Source of the DNA: Pseudomonadota bacterium
GTDB lineage: Bacteria > Pseudomonadota > Gammaproteobacteria > Legionellales > Legionellaceae
Reading direction: 5' to 3'
Length of the DNA stretch: 32,339 nt
Assembly (NCBI GenBank): GCA_020051095.1
Contig: JAGVJN010000030.1
Coordinates: 1-32,339, forward strand
Position 1 is the first letter of the stretch. Every line of letters begins with the position of its first letter. Under the pieces are notes generated by a model, which was not told the DNA's origin, ran no database searches, and saw nothing but the letters and a program-made list of their open reading frames with translations. A program made the position numbers and the translations under genes. Positions 9,196 to 16,583 of this stretch are shown in pieces.

Positions 9196-9615
9196 TGTGT
9201 GTCTTTTCGGGGAGATGGAGCATATGCTGACATAGTACCAAATTCTTTCAGCTGACTATATTCGTCTTGAGTTAGTTTTCGGGTTTTCGGCTCACCATTT
9301 TCATCAATATAATCCATAACATGGCTATTGACATTACTACATCCATTTTCGTGAATTTTACGCCTCAGTTTTTTCTTCAGCCATATTTTAGATCATATTA
9401 TGGTTCATATGTTCTAGTGTAGGCCATGTTGATGTTATTTTTTTATATCTTTCTAGGTTAATGTGAATCAAAGAATCACCTTGTTCTTCGCTTTGGAAAT
9501 ATAGGAATAAACAATCATCCTAGCCATAATTCGGTCAACTATTTTGCTTGATTTAGGTTTCAGTCATATACTTAATTAAGATGAATAAAATCAACTGATA
9601 TTCCGCCTGATTCAT
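9162..9615 (-). pseudogene. Decayed gene of about 150 codons, with several stops and frameshifts
   Basis: Reading the minus strand from ATG at 9615 gives MNQAEYQLILFILIKYMTE, then a frame change, PKSSKIVDRIMAR, a second change, then DDCLFLYFQSEEQGDSL and YKKITSTWPTLEHMNHNMI, an in-frame TAA, then NMAEEK. A one-base slip in an A6 run (plus-strand T6 at 9369-9374) leads into LRRKIHENGC...MDYIDENGEPKTRK, which ends at TAG (9164-9162). The fragments have protein-like composition and join head to tail, so I read them as one broken gene rather than chance ORFs. The protein is not recognised. It diverges from the truncated paralogue at 9661, and both occupy a decayed stretch beside the NTPDase. Confidence 0.5.
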
Positions 9616-9660
9616 GGCCAGCTTATGGAAACAAAAAAGGATGCAGCTGACTAAACCGAG

Positions 9661-10158
9661 GTGCTTAAACAAAGAGATATTCAAGTGGAAAGATTGTCGA
9701 GTATGCTTGATAAACCAGTGACGAATGATCCGAAAGTTAAACAAGATATTGATAAGCGAAATGGACTGCTTGGGCGGATGTTTACCGCTATTGCGTTGAA
9801 CGATCTTAAAATGAATGGGCAACCACCTAACCAAGACTACCAACTGGCTGAACATTTAACCCATGGTGGGCGAATTTTCTTTTATCTTAGTAACCTAGAT
9901 GCAAATGACCAAATTGCGTTTAAGCAGTGGCTAAAAGGCGATGCACCAATCAAGCAGCGAACATCGGCGACTCATGCCATTGGCTATGATAAAAATAATC
10001 AACCAATGGATGTGAAAACCAGTCCTAGCCAAGCGTTTGGTCGAAGTATGATTGCCAAAGCAAAGGGAAAACCCACTCACTATGGCATGGATGTCCACGC
10101 AGGGGGATATGGAAAAAACATCAAGAACTATAAAGGGGAGACAAAGACGGTTTTCAGA
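9661..10158 (+). pseudogene. Truncated paralogue of the coiled-coil effector's N-terminal domain
   Basis: The frame is open from a GTG at 9661 that directly follows an in-frame stop, and no ribosome site is present. The translation matches the N-terminal region of the protein encoded at 11662: EHLTHGGRIFF against DYLSHASRIII, TSATHA at 102-106 against SATHA at 123-127, and GMDVHAGGYGKN against GVNIAMGGEGET. The distance between the ATHA and GG motifs is 45 residues here and 42 there. Past about 10158 the frame continues only as antisense of the NTPDase gene, so the homologous part ends there and the coiled coil and membrane segment are absent. Another frame upstream (from ATG 9614, MASLWKQKRMQLTKP) may be the displaced 5' end. 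This is most likely a dead remnant of a duplicated gene; a short surviving protein of up to 196 residues cannot be excluded. Confidence 0.62.
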
Positions 10159-11310
10159 TTATTGGTCAGGGGTTTGGCGTATCACCACGCCGATTGTCCA
10201 ATCAGTTTCCTGAGTATCATTGAGCAATTGGATAGGCTGATTAGGGTCTAACCCATATCCTTCCACCATGAGTGCATAATAATAGGATGGAAACAGGCAA
10301 TAGCCAAAAAGGTATTCATCATTGGGATATTGACGTTGCATTTCAAGCCATTGTTGATGACACACGGCTGTGTCTGCCTGAGCTAACAAGGATTCATTGG
10401 TAAACTGGGATCCCTGGAAGGTAAAGGGTTTGTGTTTGGCTAAAGTGGCAATTCCGCCCATCGCATACCAACGCGATACGGTATTGGCTTGGAGCATGGG
10501 CTGGATTATCCGATTCACATGATGAATGGTATTCATCAGCGGTGAGACTTCTTTCTCACACGTATACGCATCTCCCTTGGCATGCTGGCCGTCAGGTAAT
10601 TCATAGTCGGTGATAAAACAAGGTGCGCTATTTAGAAACTGGTGAGACACTTCAGTCTGCCCAAGACCAAGAAAACTCTTGATAAAGAGCTTAAATGATT
10701 GGCCATGTACTGAGATCGATTTAACATCACTTGAGTCAACGGTGTTTTCATCCACTGGAAACGCAATCTGCACCGATGCACCCCCCATATCCATCACGCC
10801 CACTGGTTGGCTACTCTCGCTATTGAACGTTCCTAACTGATAATTAATGGCAAGCCAACCAAAAAGACCTTCTTCGGTTCCTGTGAGTGTCCGCGAATCT
10901 GCCAGCTTCCATTGAGACTGCGTGGCAAACCAATTTTTTAAATAGTGATATCGTTCTTGCTGCTTTTGCTTAGGTAATAAGCGCATTCCCGCTGTTGCAT
11001 AAAAGAAAACAGGGATGGATTGGTTTGGTGCTTGGGAAAAAAGCGTCGTTAAATACGCATCCATGGTCGCTTGATTAGCTTGAATGGTTGCAAACCCAGG
11101 TTTGATGCTTTTAGACCATTTTTCTGCAATATGAATGGGTGTATTGGTTTCATCCACATCGTACTGATAAATATGCAACCGAGAACCGGTGCTGCCGGCA
11201 TCAATGACCGCGATACAGCGGCTTTGCTGGCAATCAAGAGACTGGGCAAAATTGAGACTGCAAACCAATAATAAGGAGAGCAATAGAACAATACGAGCGG
11301 ATAAACGCAT
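10159..11310 (-). CDS. Exported nucleoside triphosphate diphosphohydrolase (GDA1/CD39 family apyrase)
   Basis: It hydrolyses NTPs and NDPs to NMPs outside the cytoplasm. All five apyrase conserved regions are visible (numbering from ATG at 11310): ACR1 VIDAGSTGSRLHIY 36-49, ACR2 FFYATAGMRLLP 102-113, ACR3 LTGTEEGLFGWLAINY 142-157 with the catalytic Glu, ACR4 GVMDMGGASVQIAF 171-184, and ACR5 DWTIGVVI near 370-377. Residues 1-24 (MRLSARIVLLLSLLLVCSLNFAQS) form a signal peptide, so the 383-residue protein should be periplasmic or secreted. The frame extends to a TTG at 11328, but the ATG gives the better signal peptide; neither start has a clear ribosome site. Enzymes of this family in Legionella pneumophila (Lpg1905) act on ATP and GTP and support intracellular growth. 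The 3' end abuts the truncated paralogue on the opposite strand. Confidence 0.93.
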   Translation of the reverse strand: MRLSARIVLLLSLLLVCSLNFAQSLDCQQSRCIAVIDAGSTGSRLHIYQYDVDETNTPIHIAEKWSKSIKPGFATIQANQATMDAYLTTLFSQAPNQSIPVFFYATAGMRLLPKQKQQERYHYLKNWFATQSQWKLADSRTLTGTEEGLFGWLAINYQLGTFNSESSQPVGVMDMGGASVQIAFPVDENTVDSSDVKSISVHGQSFKLFIKSFLGLGQTEVSHQFLNSAPCFITDYELPDGQHAKGDAYTCEKEVSPLMNTIHHVNRIIQPMLQANTVSRWYAMGGIATLAKHKPFTFQGSQFTNESLLAQADTAVCHQQWLEMQRQYPNDEYLFGYCLFPSYYYALMVEGYGLDPNQPIQLLNDTQETDWTIGVVIRQTPDQ

Positions 11311-11410
11311 TTTTAAAACCAGAAACAACAGTGCCTGAATGATACATTGTGATTAATATATTGTCAAGGTTGGAGGCTAGTTATTCCTGCATCCGCTGTA
11401 TCGAACCATT

Positions 11411-11495
11411 CCTTTGTGCAGGACAAAAAATCATATCTAAGACGTGCCCGCGCACGGGCTCGTATTAGTTCTTTGTTTTTTGTCCGGTACAAAGG
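11411..11495. mobile_element. Small MITE-like element with CTTTGTACCGGACA-type terminal inverted repeats
   Basis: The 20-bp ends (11411-11430 and 11476-11495) are inverted copies matching at 18 of 20 positions. The 45-bp centre contains a small hairpin (GCCCG/CGGGC). ACCATTC occurs on both sides (11405-11411 and 11497-11503), which looks like a target duplication, with two extra G on the right. The outer sequence CTTTGTACCGGA recurs at 21706 and 28696. The element has no coding capacity. It lies just upstream of the PmrA-type box of the effector gene. Confidence 0.6.
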
Positions 11496-11518
11496 GACCA
11501 TTCTGACGATAAGGAATT

Positions 11519-11551
11519 CTTAATATTGCCTTAATATGAATAAAGTATGAT
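11519..11551 (+). promoter_or_regulatory. Tandem PmrA-type box and -10 element of the coiled-coil effector gene
   Basis: CTTAATATT at 11519-11527, a two-base spacer GC, and CTTAATATG at 11530-11538 fit the PmrA recognition element described for Legionella and Coxiella (two direct cTTAATatT repeats with a two-base gap). TATGAT at 11546-11551 is a plausible -10 hexamer 7 bases after the second repeat, where an activator box would replace the -35. The start codon is about 110 bp downstream. Expected role: activation by the PmrA response regulator together with other Dot/Icm genes. Confidence 0.75.
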
Positions 11552-11661
11552 CAGAGTAATTGATATGTGTGCGATTGAGCAATTCTATCTCTCTATTCAG
11601 AATATCAAGGAGAAAAGAAGCCCGCTTTAATAGCACTTAGCCACTTTTATGAGAATAATTT

Positions 11662-14445
11662 ATGTCAAAAGAACGATTTGAAGATACGCGAACTCTGGTA
11701 AAAGCTAATATCCTTGCGCGCAGCATCAAAGAAGACCAAGCGTTTGTCGCTACTCAGTGGCTTAAAACATTTAAACATAATGAGATAACCGACCCAGCCA
11801 CATCGATTTCAAAACTGATGTTGGCTTGTATTGCCATAGGGGATTTTAAAACCCGGTCTTCCTTGGTGAGTAAGGAATTAACAAACCCGCCTGCCACGTT
11901 AGCCGCCATTGATTATCTTTCTCATGCAAGCCGTATCATCATTGATTATCAAAATTTAAGCGAAACAGACAAAGCTGAATTTTTAAAATTCTTCCCCAAG
12001 GCGGGTGAAAATGGGGTTGTTTCTCGCTCAGCAACGCATGCTGTGGTTCGTCAAGACAAAGAAATCACTGAATTAAAAGGTTTTATGTTGGGTGTTGTCG
12101 GTCAATTACCCACGATGATTAAAGCAGCTTATGACTTTGGTGTTAACATTGCCATGGGTGGTGAGGGAGAAACCAATTTGGTGGGTAAGCGTGTGACTGC
12201 CAATGGTTTCAGTGGCCATCTTTATTTCCACCATAATGATGCCGAAAAGCTGATGATGGTTGGTTTGGAACAAAGTGCACCGGCGACGTCAATTTTAGAA
12301 GCGATTTGGGGACATACGCCCACCGATAAAGATGTTCAAGAAGAAAGCGATCAATTTGGGCAAGGCCACTCATTAACAGGAGCCTCTGATACTTACACTG
12401 CCGCTGGGTCGTTATACTTTAGTGACCCAGTGTATCAAAGCAAATTATTGTGCGAAACAAAAACAGCAACACCGGATAAATATGGTGCAATGCAAATCAC
12501 GCTAACCGATGACAATTGGAAGTCTATTAAAGCGTATTTATTAGAACTCAATGATCACCAAGAGAAGGGCCAAGATGCGCTTATCCTAAAAAAATTGTTG
12601 ACGCCACCGAGTACAGCAAAGGATGAAACTCAAGCAATCACAAGTTATATTGCCTTGGATTTTCGCGCCTATTTGAAAGAGATTGCTATTTTATTAGATG
12701 AAATTCCACTTGAAAAAAGAAGCGAAATTAAAACCAAGCAGCTTGAATTTCAACAAAATCTGCTGGGGCATATCAGTGAATTACAAGCCGGTAATGTTGA
12801 TGTCTACGAATCATTTTTGAATTCAATCAAATCAATATGCTCAGTGCCAGACACGCCAACCGCATATATTCGAGCCATTTCTCGCATTGGCGATTTATTT
12901 ACACTTCAGCAAGAATTTGATCCAAAATTAAAACAAACGCATTTAGATTATTTGGTACAACAAGAGATCACTGAAGCATTAAATCGCATTACTATCTTGC
13001 AAGAAAAATCCAAGATTCTTAAGGACTATTTTTCAACCGATCATATCTCCAAAGAAAACGGTGTGGGTGTTTTTCTTTCCAAATTAGAAGAACAGAATAG
13101 GATTTTAGCCGCCATAAAAAAGGAATTACTGAACGATAGTGGCCAGACTATTGAAAAAAGTAGCGAGCCCCGCTCTTTAACCGACAGCGCATTGTTACAA
13201 AGCACCCTCGAAAGCGGTTGGTTAGATATGTCACCAGTGACTATGAGCCAGTTACAAGGACATCAAAATACCATCGACAGTATTGATTTGTTTCTAAACA
13301 ATACGCCAAGACTTGTTTCAGAATCGACGTTCCTAAAAGTTAAACAGGTGAATATAGAACTCCTTTCTGAGATTCAAAGCCAACAAGATGCACTTGAAAA
13401 ACAAAAGCAAGAAATTAGCGAAAAGGCGAAGAAGATACTTAAGCTTGAGAATGACATCAAGGAAATGGGTGAGTCCCATGAGCAGGAAAACAAAAAGCTT
13501 ATGGAGGGCTTGGAAGAGCTAAAAAAAGCACACCAGTGGATGATAAAAATTATTGAGGAAAGTGAGAAAACCATTGAGGAAAATGAGAAAACCATTGAGG
13601 AAAATGAGAAAACCATTGACCAATTAGCGCTTGACGCGAAAAAACTCACCCAATCCTTAGAAGAAGAAAAATCAGCCCACCTATTAGCATTACAAAATGT
13701 TCGGGCGTTAGAAGAAACGAACCAACAGATCAATTCATCTTTGAAACAATTGCAACAGCAATTTATCGATCAAGCTCGAGATTTAAAAACAATTTCGCAA
13801 GAACTGGAAGAAAAAATCCAGCAACTCAAAACTGTGCAAGAAGAAAATTCTCTATTAGGCGAACAAATCACTTTATTAACCAATCAAAACAAGCAACAAA
13901 CCACGGAAATAGAGCGACTCAAAAAAATTGTTGAGACTCAGACAACAGATAATACGCAAGAAGCCTCGCCATGGTTGCAAGATGCGTTGGTTAATATGGC
14001 GCTAATTTATAGCCATCTGAAGGCAATCGAGGAACATGGGGCGTCTTTATCAAAGCGGGGATATACGCGTGAGACCGACGTTGCCAAGGAATTAGTAAAA
14101 GCGATTCGTCAAGAAATGGCAACTTATCTTAAAGATAGCAATCAACATCCCAAACAAGCGTTAGAGGCATTTAAACAATCCTGCCAAACTCACATTAGCC
14201 AAGCGACACCAGTACTAGAAGTTCATCGGGGTTGGAAAAGGCTATTAGGAAATTTGTTGGCCTGCATCTTAGGTCTTGGTGTGGGCTATGTCGTGGCTGG
14301 CACAATGAATTATTTTAAAACAGGGAATTTCTTGTTTTTTAATGAAACTGCAAGTATGCAAAAGGTAAATGCACTCAATACCAGCCTGGATGACTTTGCC
14401 AAGCAGGAAGAAAAGCAGCCTCGATTTAATCCTAATAACGCATAG
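11662..14445 (+). CDS. Large coiled-coil protein with C-terminal membrane segment, probable Dot/Icm effector
   Basis: The 927-residue protein lacks a signal peptide. The N-terminal domain (about 1-250) carries SATHAV (123-128), GGEGETN (166-172) and GHLYFHH (185-191); part of it recurs in the truncated gene at 9661. A helical middle follows. Residues about 560-760 form a long coiled coil rich in Glu, Lys and Gln, including three exact heptads EExEKTI encoded by 21-bp tandem repeats. Residues 863-882 (LLGNLLACILGLGVGYVVAG) are one hydrophobic segment near the C-terminus, giving a tail-anchored layout with about 45 residues after it. ATG at 11662 has only a weak ribosome site; AAGGAG lies too far upstream. 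A tandem PmrA-type box precedes the gene. No export signal, a long coiled coil, a tail membrane segment and a PmrA box together make it a strong effector candidate acting at a host membrane; its biochemical activity is unknown. Confidence 0.82.
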   Translation: MSKERFEDTRTLVKANILARSIKEDQAFVATQWLKTFKHNEITDPATSISKLMLACIAIGDFKTRSSLVSKELTNPPATLAAIDYLSHASRIIIDYQNLSETDKAEFLKFFPKAGENGVVSRSATHAVVRQDKEITELKGFMLGVVGQLPTMIKAAYDFGVNIAMGGEGETNLVGKRVTANGFSGHLYFHHNDAEKLMMVGLEQSAPATSILEAIWGHTPTDKDVQEESDQFGQGHSLTGASDTYTAAGSLYFSDPVYQSKLLCETKTATPDKYGAMQITLTDDNWKSIKAYLLELNDHQEKGQDALILKKLLTPPSTAKDETQAITSYIALDFRAYLKEIAILLDEIPLEKRSEIKTKQLEFQQNLLGHISELQAGNVDVYESFLNSIKSICSVPDTPTAYIRAISRIGDLFTLQQEFDPKLKQTHLDYLVQQEITEALNRITILQEKSKILKDYFSTDHISKENGVGVFLSKLEEQNRILAAIKKELLNDSGQTIEKSSEPRSLTDSALLQSTLESGWLDMSPVTMSQLQGHQNTIDSIDLFLNNTPRLVSESTFLKVKQVNIELLSEIQSQQDALEKQKQEISEKAKKILKLENDIKEMGESHEQENKKLMEGLEELKKAHQWMIKIIEESEKTIEENEKTIEENEKTIDQLALDAKKLTQSLEEEKSAHLLALQNVRALEETNQQINSSLKQLQQQFIDQARDLKTISQELEEKIQQLKTVQEENSLLGEQITLLTNQNKQQTTEIERLKKIVETQTTDNTQEASPWLQDALVNMALIYSHLKAIEEHGASLSKRGYTRETDVAKELVKAIRQEMATYLKDSNQHPKQALEAFKQSCQTHISQATPVLEVHRGWKRLLGNLLACILGLGVGYVVAGTMNYFKTGNFLFFNETASMQKVNALNTSLDDFAKQEEKQPRFNPNNA
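13558..13620 (+). repeat. Three 21-bp tandem repeats inside the coiled-coil gene
   Basis: Units at 13558-13578, 13579-13599 and 13600-13620 differ by one or two bases and each encodes one heptad (EExEKTI, the last ending in Asp). The unit equals exactly one coiled-coil heptad, so copy-number change would lengthen or shorten the coil without shifting frame. Confidence 0.85.
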
Positions 14446-14493
14446 GGGAATCAGCTCCTGGTGATAATCAGGATCGGTGGTATGGGAAGTTAG

Positions 14494-15063
14494 CTATAAC
14501 TTGGGACCACTGTTTTCATGGGTCTTGTCCAAATCCTCGATGCTTAGAACGTCATCTTCACCAGCTTTTTCGGTTTTCAGTATAGCTTTCGATGCGCTAT
14601 TCGTATACATATCCATGGCACCGAACGCCTTGTATACATTACTGACGTATGGTTCTAATGATTTTATGAAATTAGATACCACACCAGGATTTTCTTGTTG
14701 TTGCTCAGTTCCATCTAATTTTCGATTGAGGGATAAAATGGTTGACTTGGTAAGATGGACCCCGGCATAAGCAAAATACTTCATTCTATTCGCTACTAAC
14801 TCTTCGGGCTTCGCATCGTTAAAGGTTTTTTTGATCGCCTCAAAATGGGCTAGGGCGATAGTATTGATTTCTGGCGACACTGATTTATCATCTTCAATGT
14901 GCTGGATTAACGCATCCAGATTTTTTATTAATTCATTTTTATATCTTAAAATTTCTTTTATCTCAGCTGACTTGAGTGATGAATCAGGCGTTTTAGTATT
15001 TTGATCATCGGTGGTTAAATGACTTCGAAAAAATACTGACTTTAATTTTGAAAAAAATTTCAT
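14494..15063 (-). CDS. Hypothetical cytosolic helical protein
   Basis: The 189-residue product starts at ATG 15063 (a GTG three codons upstream is the alternative; no strong ribosome site is seen). It is basic at the N-terminus (MKFFSKLKSVFF), then mostly helical with a short charged stretch around residues 30-65, and ends in an acidic, Ser-containing tail (EDDVLSIEDLDKTHENS). There is no signal peptide or clear membrane segment and no family is recognised. It is convergent with the coiled-coil effector gene, 48 bp from its stop. The acidic tail resembles the C-terminal export signals of Dot/Icm substrates, but that alone is weak evidence. Confidence 0.65.
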   Translation of the reverse strand: MKFFSKLKSVFFRSHLTTDDQNTKTPDSSLKSAEIKEILRYKNELIKNLDALIQHIEDDKSVSPEINTIALAHFEAIKKTFNDAKPEELVANRMKYFAYAGVHLTKSTILSLNRKLDGTEQQQENPGVVSNFIKSLEPYVSNVYKAFGAMDMYTNSASKAILKTEKAGEDDVLSIEDLDKTHENSGPKL

Positions 15064-15264
15064 GACTAGCACTTATCATCGGGATTTCTTTGATTATAGG
15101 TTATTTATGGTTGACGTGGCGATATTAGCCGCTGGATGATGGTGCTATCATTGGTACTGCCATGCATTTGGGGGCATTCACGGATTAGATATAATACACG
15201 GCTAGTGAGCCTGGATTATAGTCCTTTGTCAAATTAGGTCGATAAGTTATGATCGTTAGTATCA

Positions 15265-15310
15265 ATACCCAAGTTACATCAAAATGCTAATTTATAGGCG
15301 ACTCGGGTAT
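15265..15310. repeat. Imperfect inverted repeat with ATACCC/GGGTAT ends
   Basis: ATACCCAAGT at 15265 is matched by ACTCGGGTAT ending at 15310 in inverted orientation (9 of 10 bases), around an AT-rich centre. It lies in the gap upstream of the 14494-15063 gene. No coding capacity; a small dispersed repeat is likely. Confidence 0.4.
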
Positions 15311-15372
15311 AGGTAAATTAATTGTCAAATAATTAGAAATTTACAGGTGTATAAAGCAATCACCTCTCCATC

Positions 15373-15502
15373 GACGTACTGCGAATCGTTCGTGGCGTCC
15401 AGGATATGACTATCCCCTCCGACGTGCCGCGACTTGTTCGCGGCATCCAGGAGATGACTGTTCCCCGACGTGCCGCGACTTGTTCGCGGCATCCAGGAGA
15501 TG
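15373..15502. repeat. Three tandem palindromic repeats left of the GIY-YIG gene
   Basis: Units start at 15373, 15421 and 15467, each with GACGTGCCGCGA, a short loop and TCGCGGCATCCAGGA; the first unit has diverged. The core GCCGCGA-CTTGT-TCGCGGC can form a 7-bp hairpin. Unit length is 46-48 bp. The third unit ends 55 bp before the GIY-YIG start codon. An inverted copy lies right of the gene (15860-15890). Confidence 0.8.
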
Positions 15503-15557
15503 CTTGAATTGTATGACAATAATTAGTTTTTTAGTCCAACACCAACAAGGAAGCAAC

Positions 15558-15848
15558 ATGAGTTCATATTATGTCTATATACTCGCTAGTAAACGCAACG
15601 GAACACTATACACGGGTTCTACAAACGACTTGATTAGACGCGTTTGGGAGCATAAGAATCAGGTTGTTCCAAGCTTTACCTCCAAATATAAAATCCAAAT
15701 GCTTGTGTATTATGAGATACATGATACTTATTATGATGCTGCAAAACGCGAAAAGCGTTTTAAAAACTGGCCTCGGCGTTGGAAAATTAATTTAATAGAG
15801 CAGTTGAATCCAAATTGGCCTGATTTATATCAAGAAATTTATAGTTAA
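15558..15848 (+). CDS. Small GIY-YIG domain nuclease-like protein
   Basis: The 96-residue protein is a single GIY-YIG domain of the UvrC/homing-endonuclease superfamily. YYVYILASKRNGTLYTGST (4-22) holds the GIY and YIG equivalents (VYI and YTG); the conserved Arg follows in DLIRRVWEHK. Then come KYKIQMLVYYE with the conserved Glu region and AAKREKRFKNWPRRWKINLI, typical of the short bacterial subfamily. An upstream in-frame TTG at 15480 lies inside the palindromic repeats and is not the start; ATG 15558 has AAGGAAG upstream. Single-domain members lack a known DNA-recognition partner and their substrate is mostly unknown. The gene is enclosed by inverted copies of one palindromic repeat, which suggests a mobile or repeat-maintaining cassette (inference). 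Confidence 0.9.
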   Translation: MSSYYVYILASKRNGTLYTGSTNDLIRRVWEHKNQVVPSFTSKYKIQMLVYYEIHDTYYDAAKREKRFKNWPRRWKINLIEQLNPNWPDLYQEIYS

Positions 15849-15859
15849 AAACAACACCC

Positions 15860-15890
15860 CCTGGATGTCGCGAACGAGTCGCGGCACGTC
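15860..15890. repeat. Inverted copy of the palindromic repeat right of the GIY-YIG gene
   Basis: CCTGGATGTCGCGA, GAGTCGCGGCACGTC and the short loop between them are the reverse complement of the units at 15373-15502, with about two changes. It starts 11 bp after the GIY-YIG stop, so the gene sits between inverted repeat copies. The hairpin could also end transcription, although no T-run follows. Confidence 0.75.
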
Positions 15891-16012
15891 GGGGGGGATG
15901 GATATTACCTGGAGGGGGAACGAGCTCTGATGAGTTGGAGGAATGACTATCGTCTGGGAGAAGTGGTTTATAAATGAATCAAGAGTCAAACAATGGATGA
16001 TTCACAAATTCT

Positions 16013-16570
16013 CTAATCATGTGTCGTGACAATTCGTATTGAAATCACCTGATACGGCCAACCCGTTGGGTACGTTTGCGGACTATCCCAAACAAGATAA
16101 AAAGGACCAGGGTCTACTTGTGTTCCATGGGTTGCGATGTATTCCCAACGGCCATCTTTTGTTTTATTTGCCCTCGATTGGGAATTGGGGGTTTCTTGAT
16201 AGGCCAGATAGGCTTTTCCTTTTGATGTAAAATATCTCAACGGAATTTGTGATAGATACTCGTCCTTGGTGTTGATGATGACAAGCTGATCTCGTTTAAC
16301 GTTTTCTAAATTAGCATGAAGCCCTTTAGCAAGAATTTCATTAAAATCAAAGGCGTCATATTCTTTGCTGATACCAGCGTATTCTGGGTTATCGACTACC
16401 ACGACGTGGTGGGTTTTGAATTGCTTTTTTAACTCAGATAGCGTGTAGTGCTTTTCCCCAATCTTAAGGCTTTGCTCTGGTTCAAGGGCATAAGTAGGAC
16501 TGGCAACGTATAGCAACAATATCCCGCAGAGTATTATCGTACGAAATAGGTGTATCATCAAGATAGACAT
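16013..16570 (-). CDS. Small exported protein resembling the oxidoreductase molybdopterin-binding domain
   Basis: The 185-residue product begins with a signal peptide (hydrophobic FRTIILCGILLLYVASP, cleavage near TYA-LEP). The mature part follows the order of the sulfite-oxidase/YedY-like domain: NPEYAGISKEYDAFDFNEIL, where that family has its Tyr/Gly-rich strand and a helix; DQLVIINTKDEYLSQIPL, which replaces the usual DGY segment; and GPFYLVWDSP...WPYQVISIRI at the end, which matches the domain's last strands well. It is shorter than catalytic members and no cofactor-ligating Cys is visible in the mature protein, so it may be a non-catalytic relative. ATG 16570 follows a GGGCATC sequence. 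It overlaps nothing and follows the 87-residue gene by 13 bp, so the two are probably one operon. Confidence 0.6.
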   Translation of the reverse strand: MSILMIHLFRTIILCGILLLYVASPTYALEPEQSLKIGEKHYTLSELKKQFKTHHVVVVDNPEYAGISKEYDAFDFNEILAKGLHANLENVKRDQLVIINTKDEYLSQIPLRYFTSKGKAYLAYQETPNSQSRANKTKDGRWEYIATHGTQVDPGPFYLVWDSPQTYPTGWPYQVISIRIVTTHD

Positions 16571-16583
16571 GATGCCCTATCCA

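Noticed and set aside
10159..10251. C-terminal 30 residues of the frame that begins at 9661
   Set aside because: They are antisense of the 3' end of the NTPDase gene and show no similarity to the full-length paralogue.
11311..11328. TTG start giving six more residues on the NTPDase
   Set aside because: The ATG at 11310 gives a cleaner signal peptide, and the TTG has no ribosome site.
15373..15502. Three tandem repeats resembling a short CRISPR array
   Set aside because: Units abut with no variable spacers, each contains its own hairpin, an inverted copy lies beyond the gene, and no cas genes are present.
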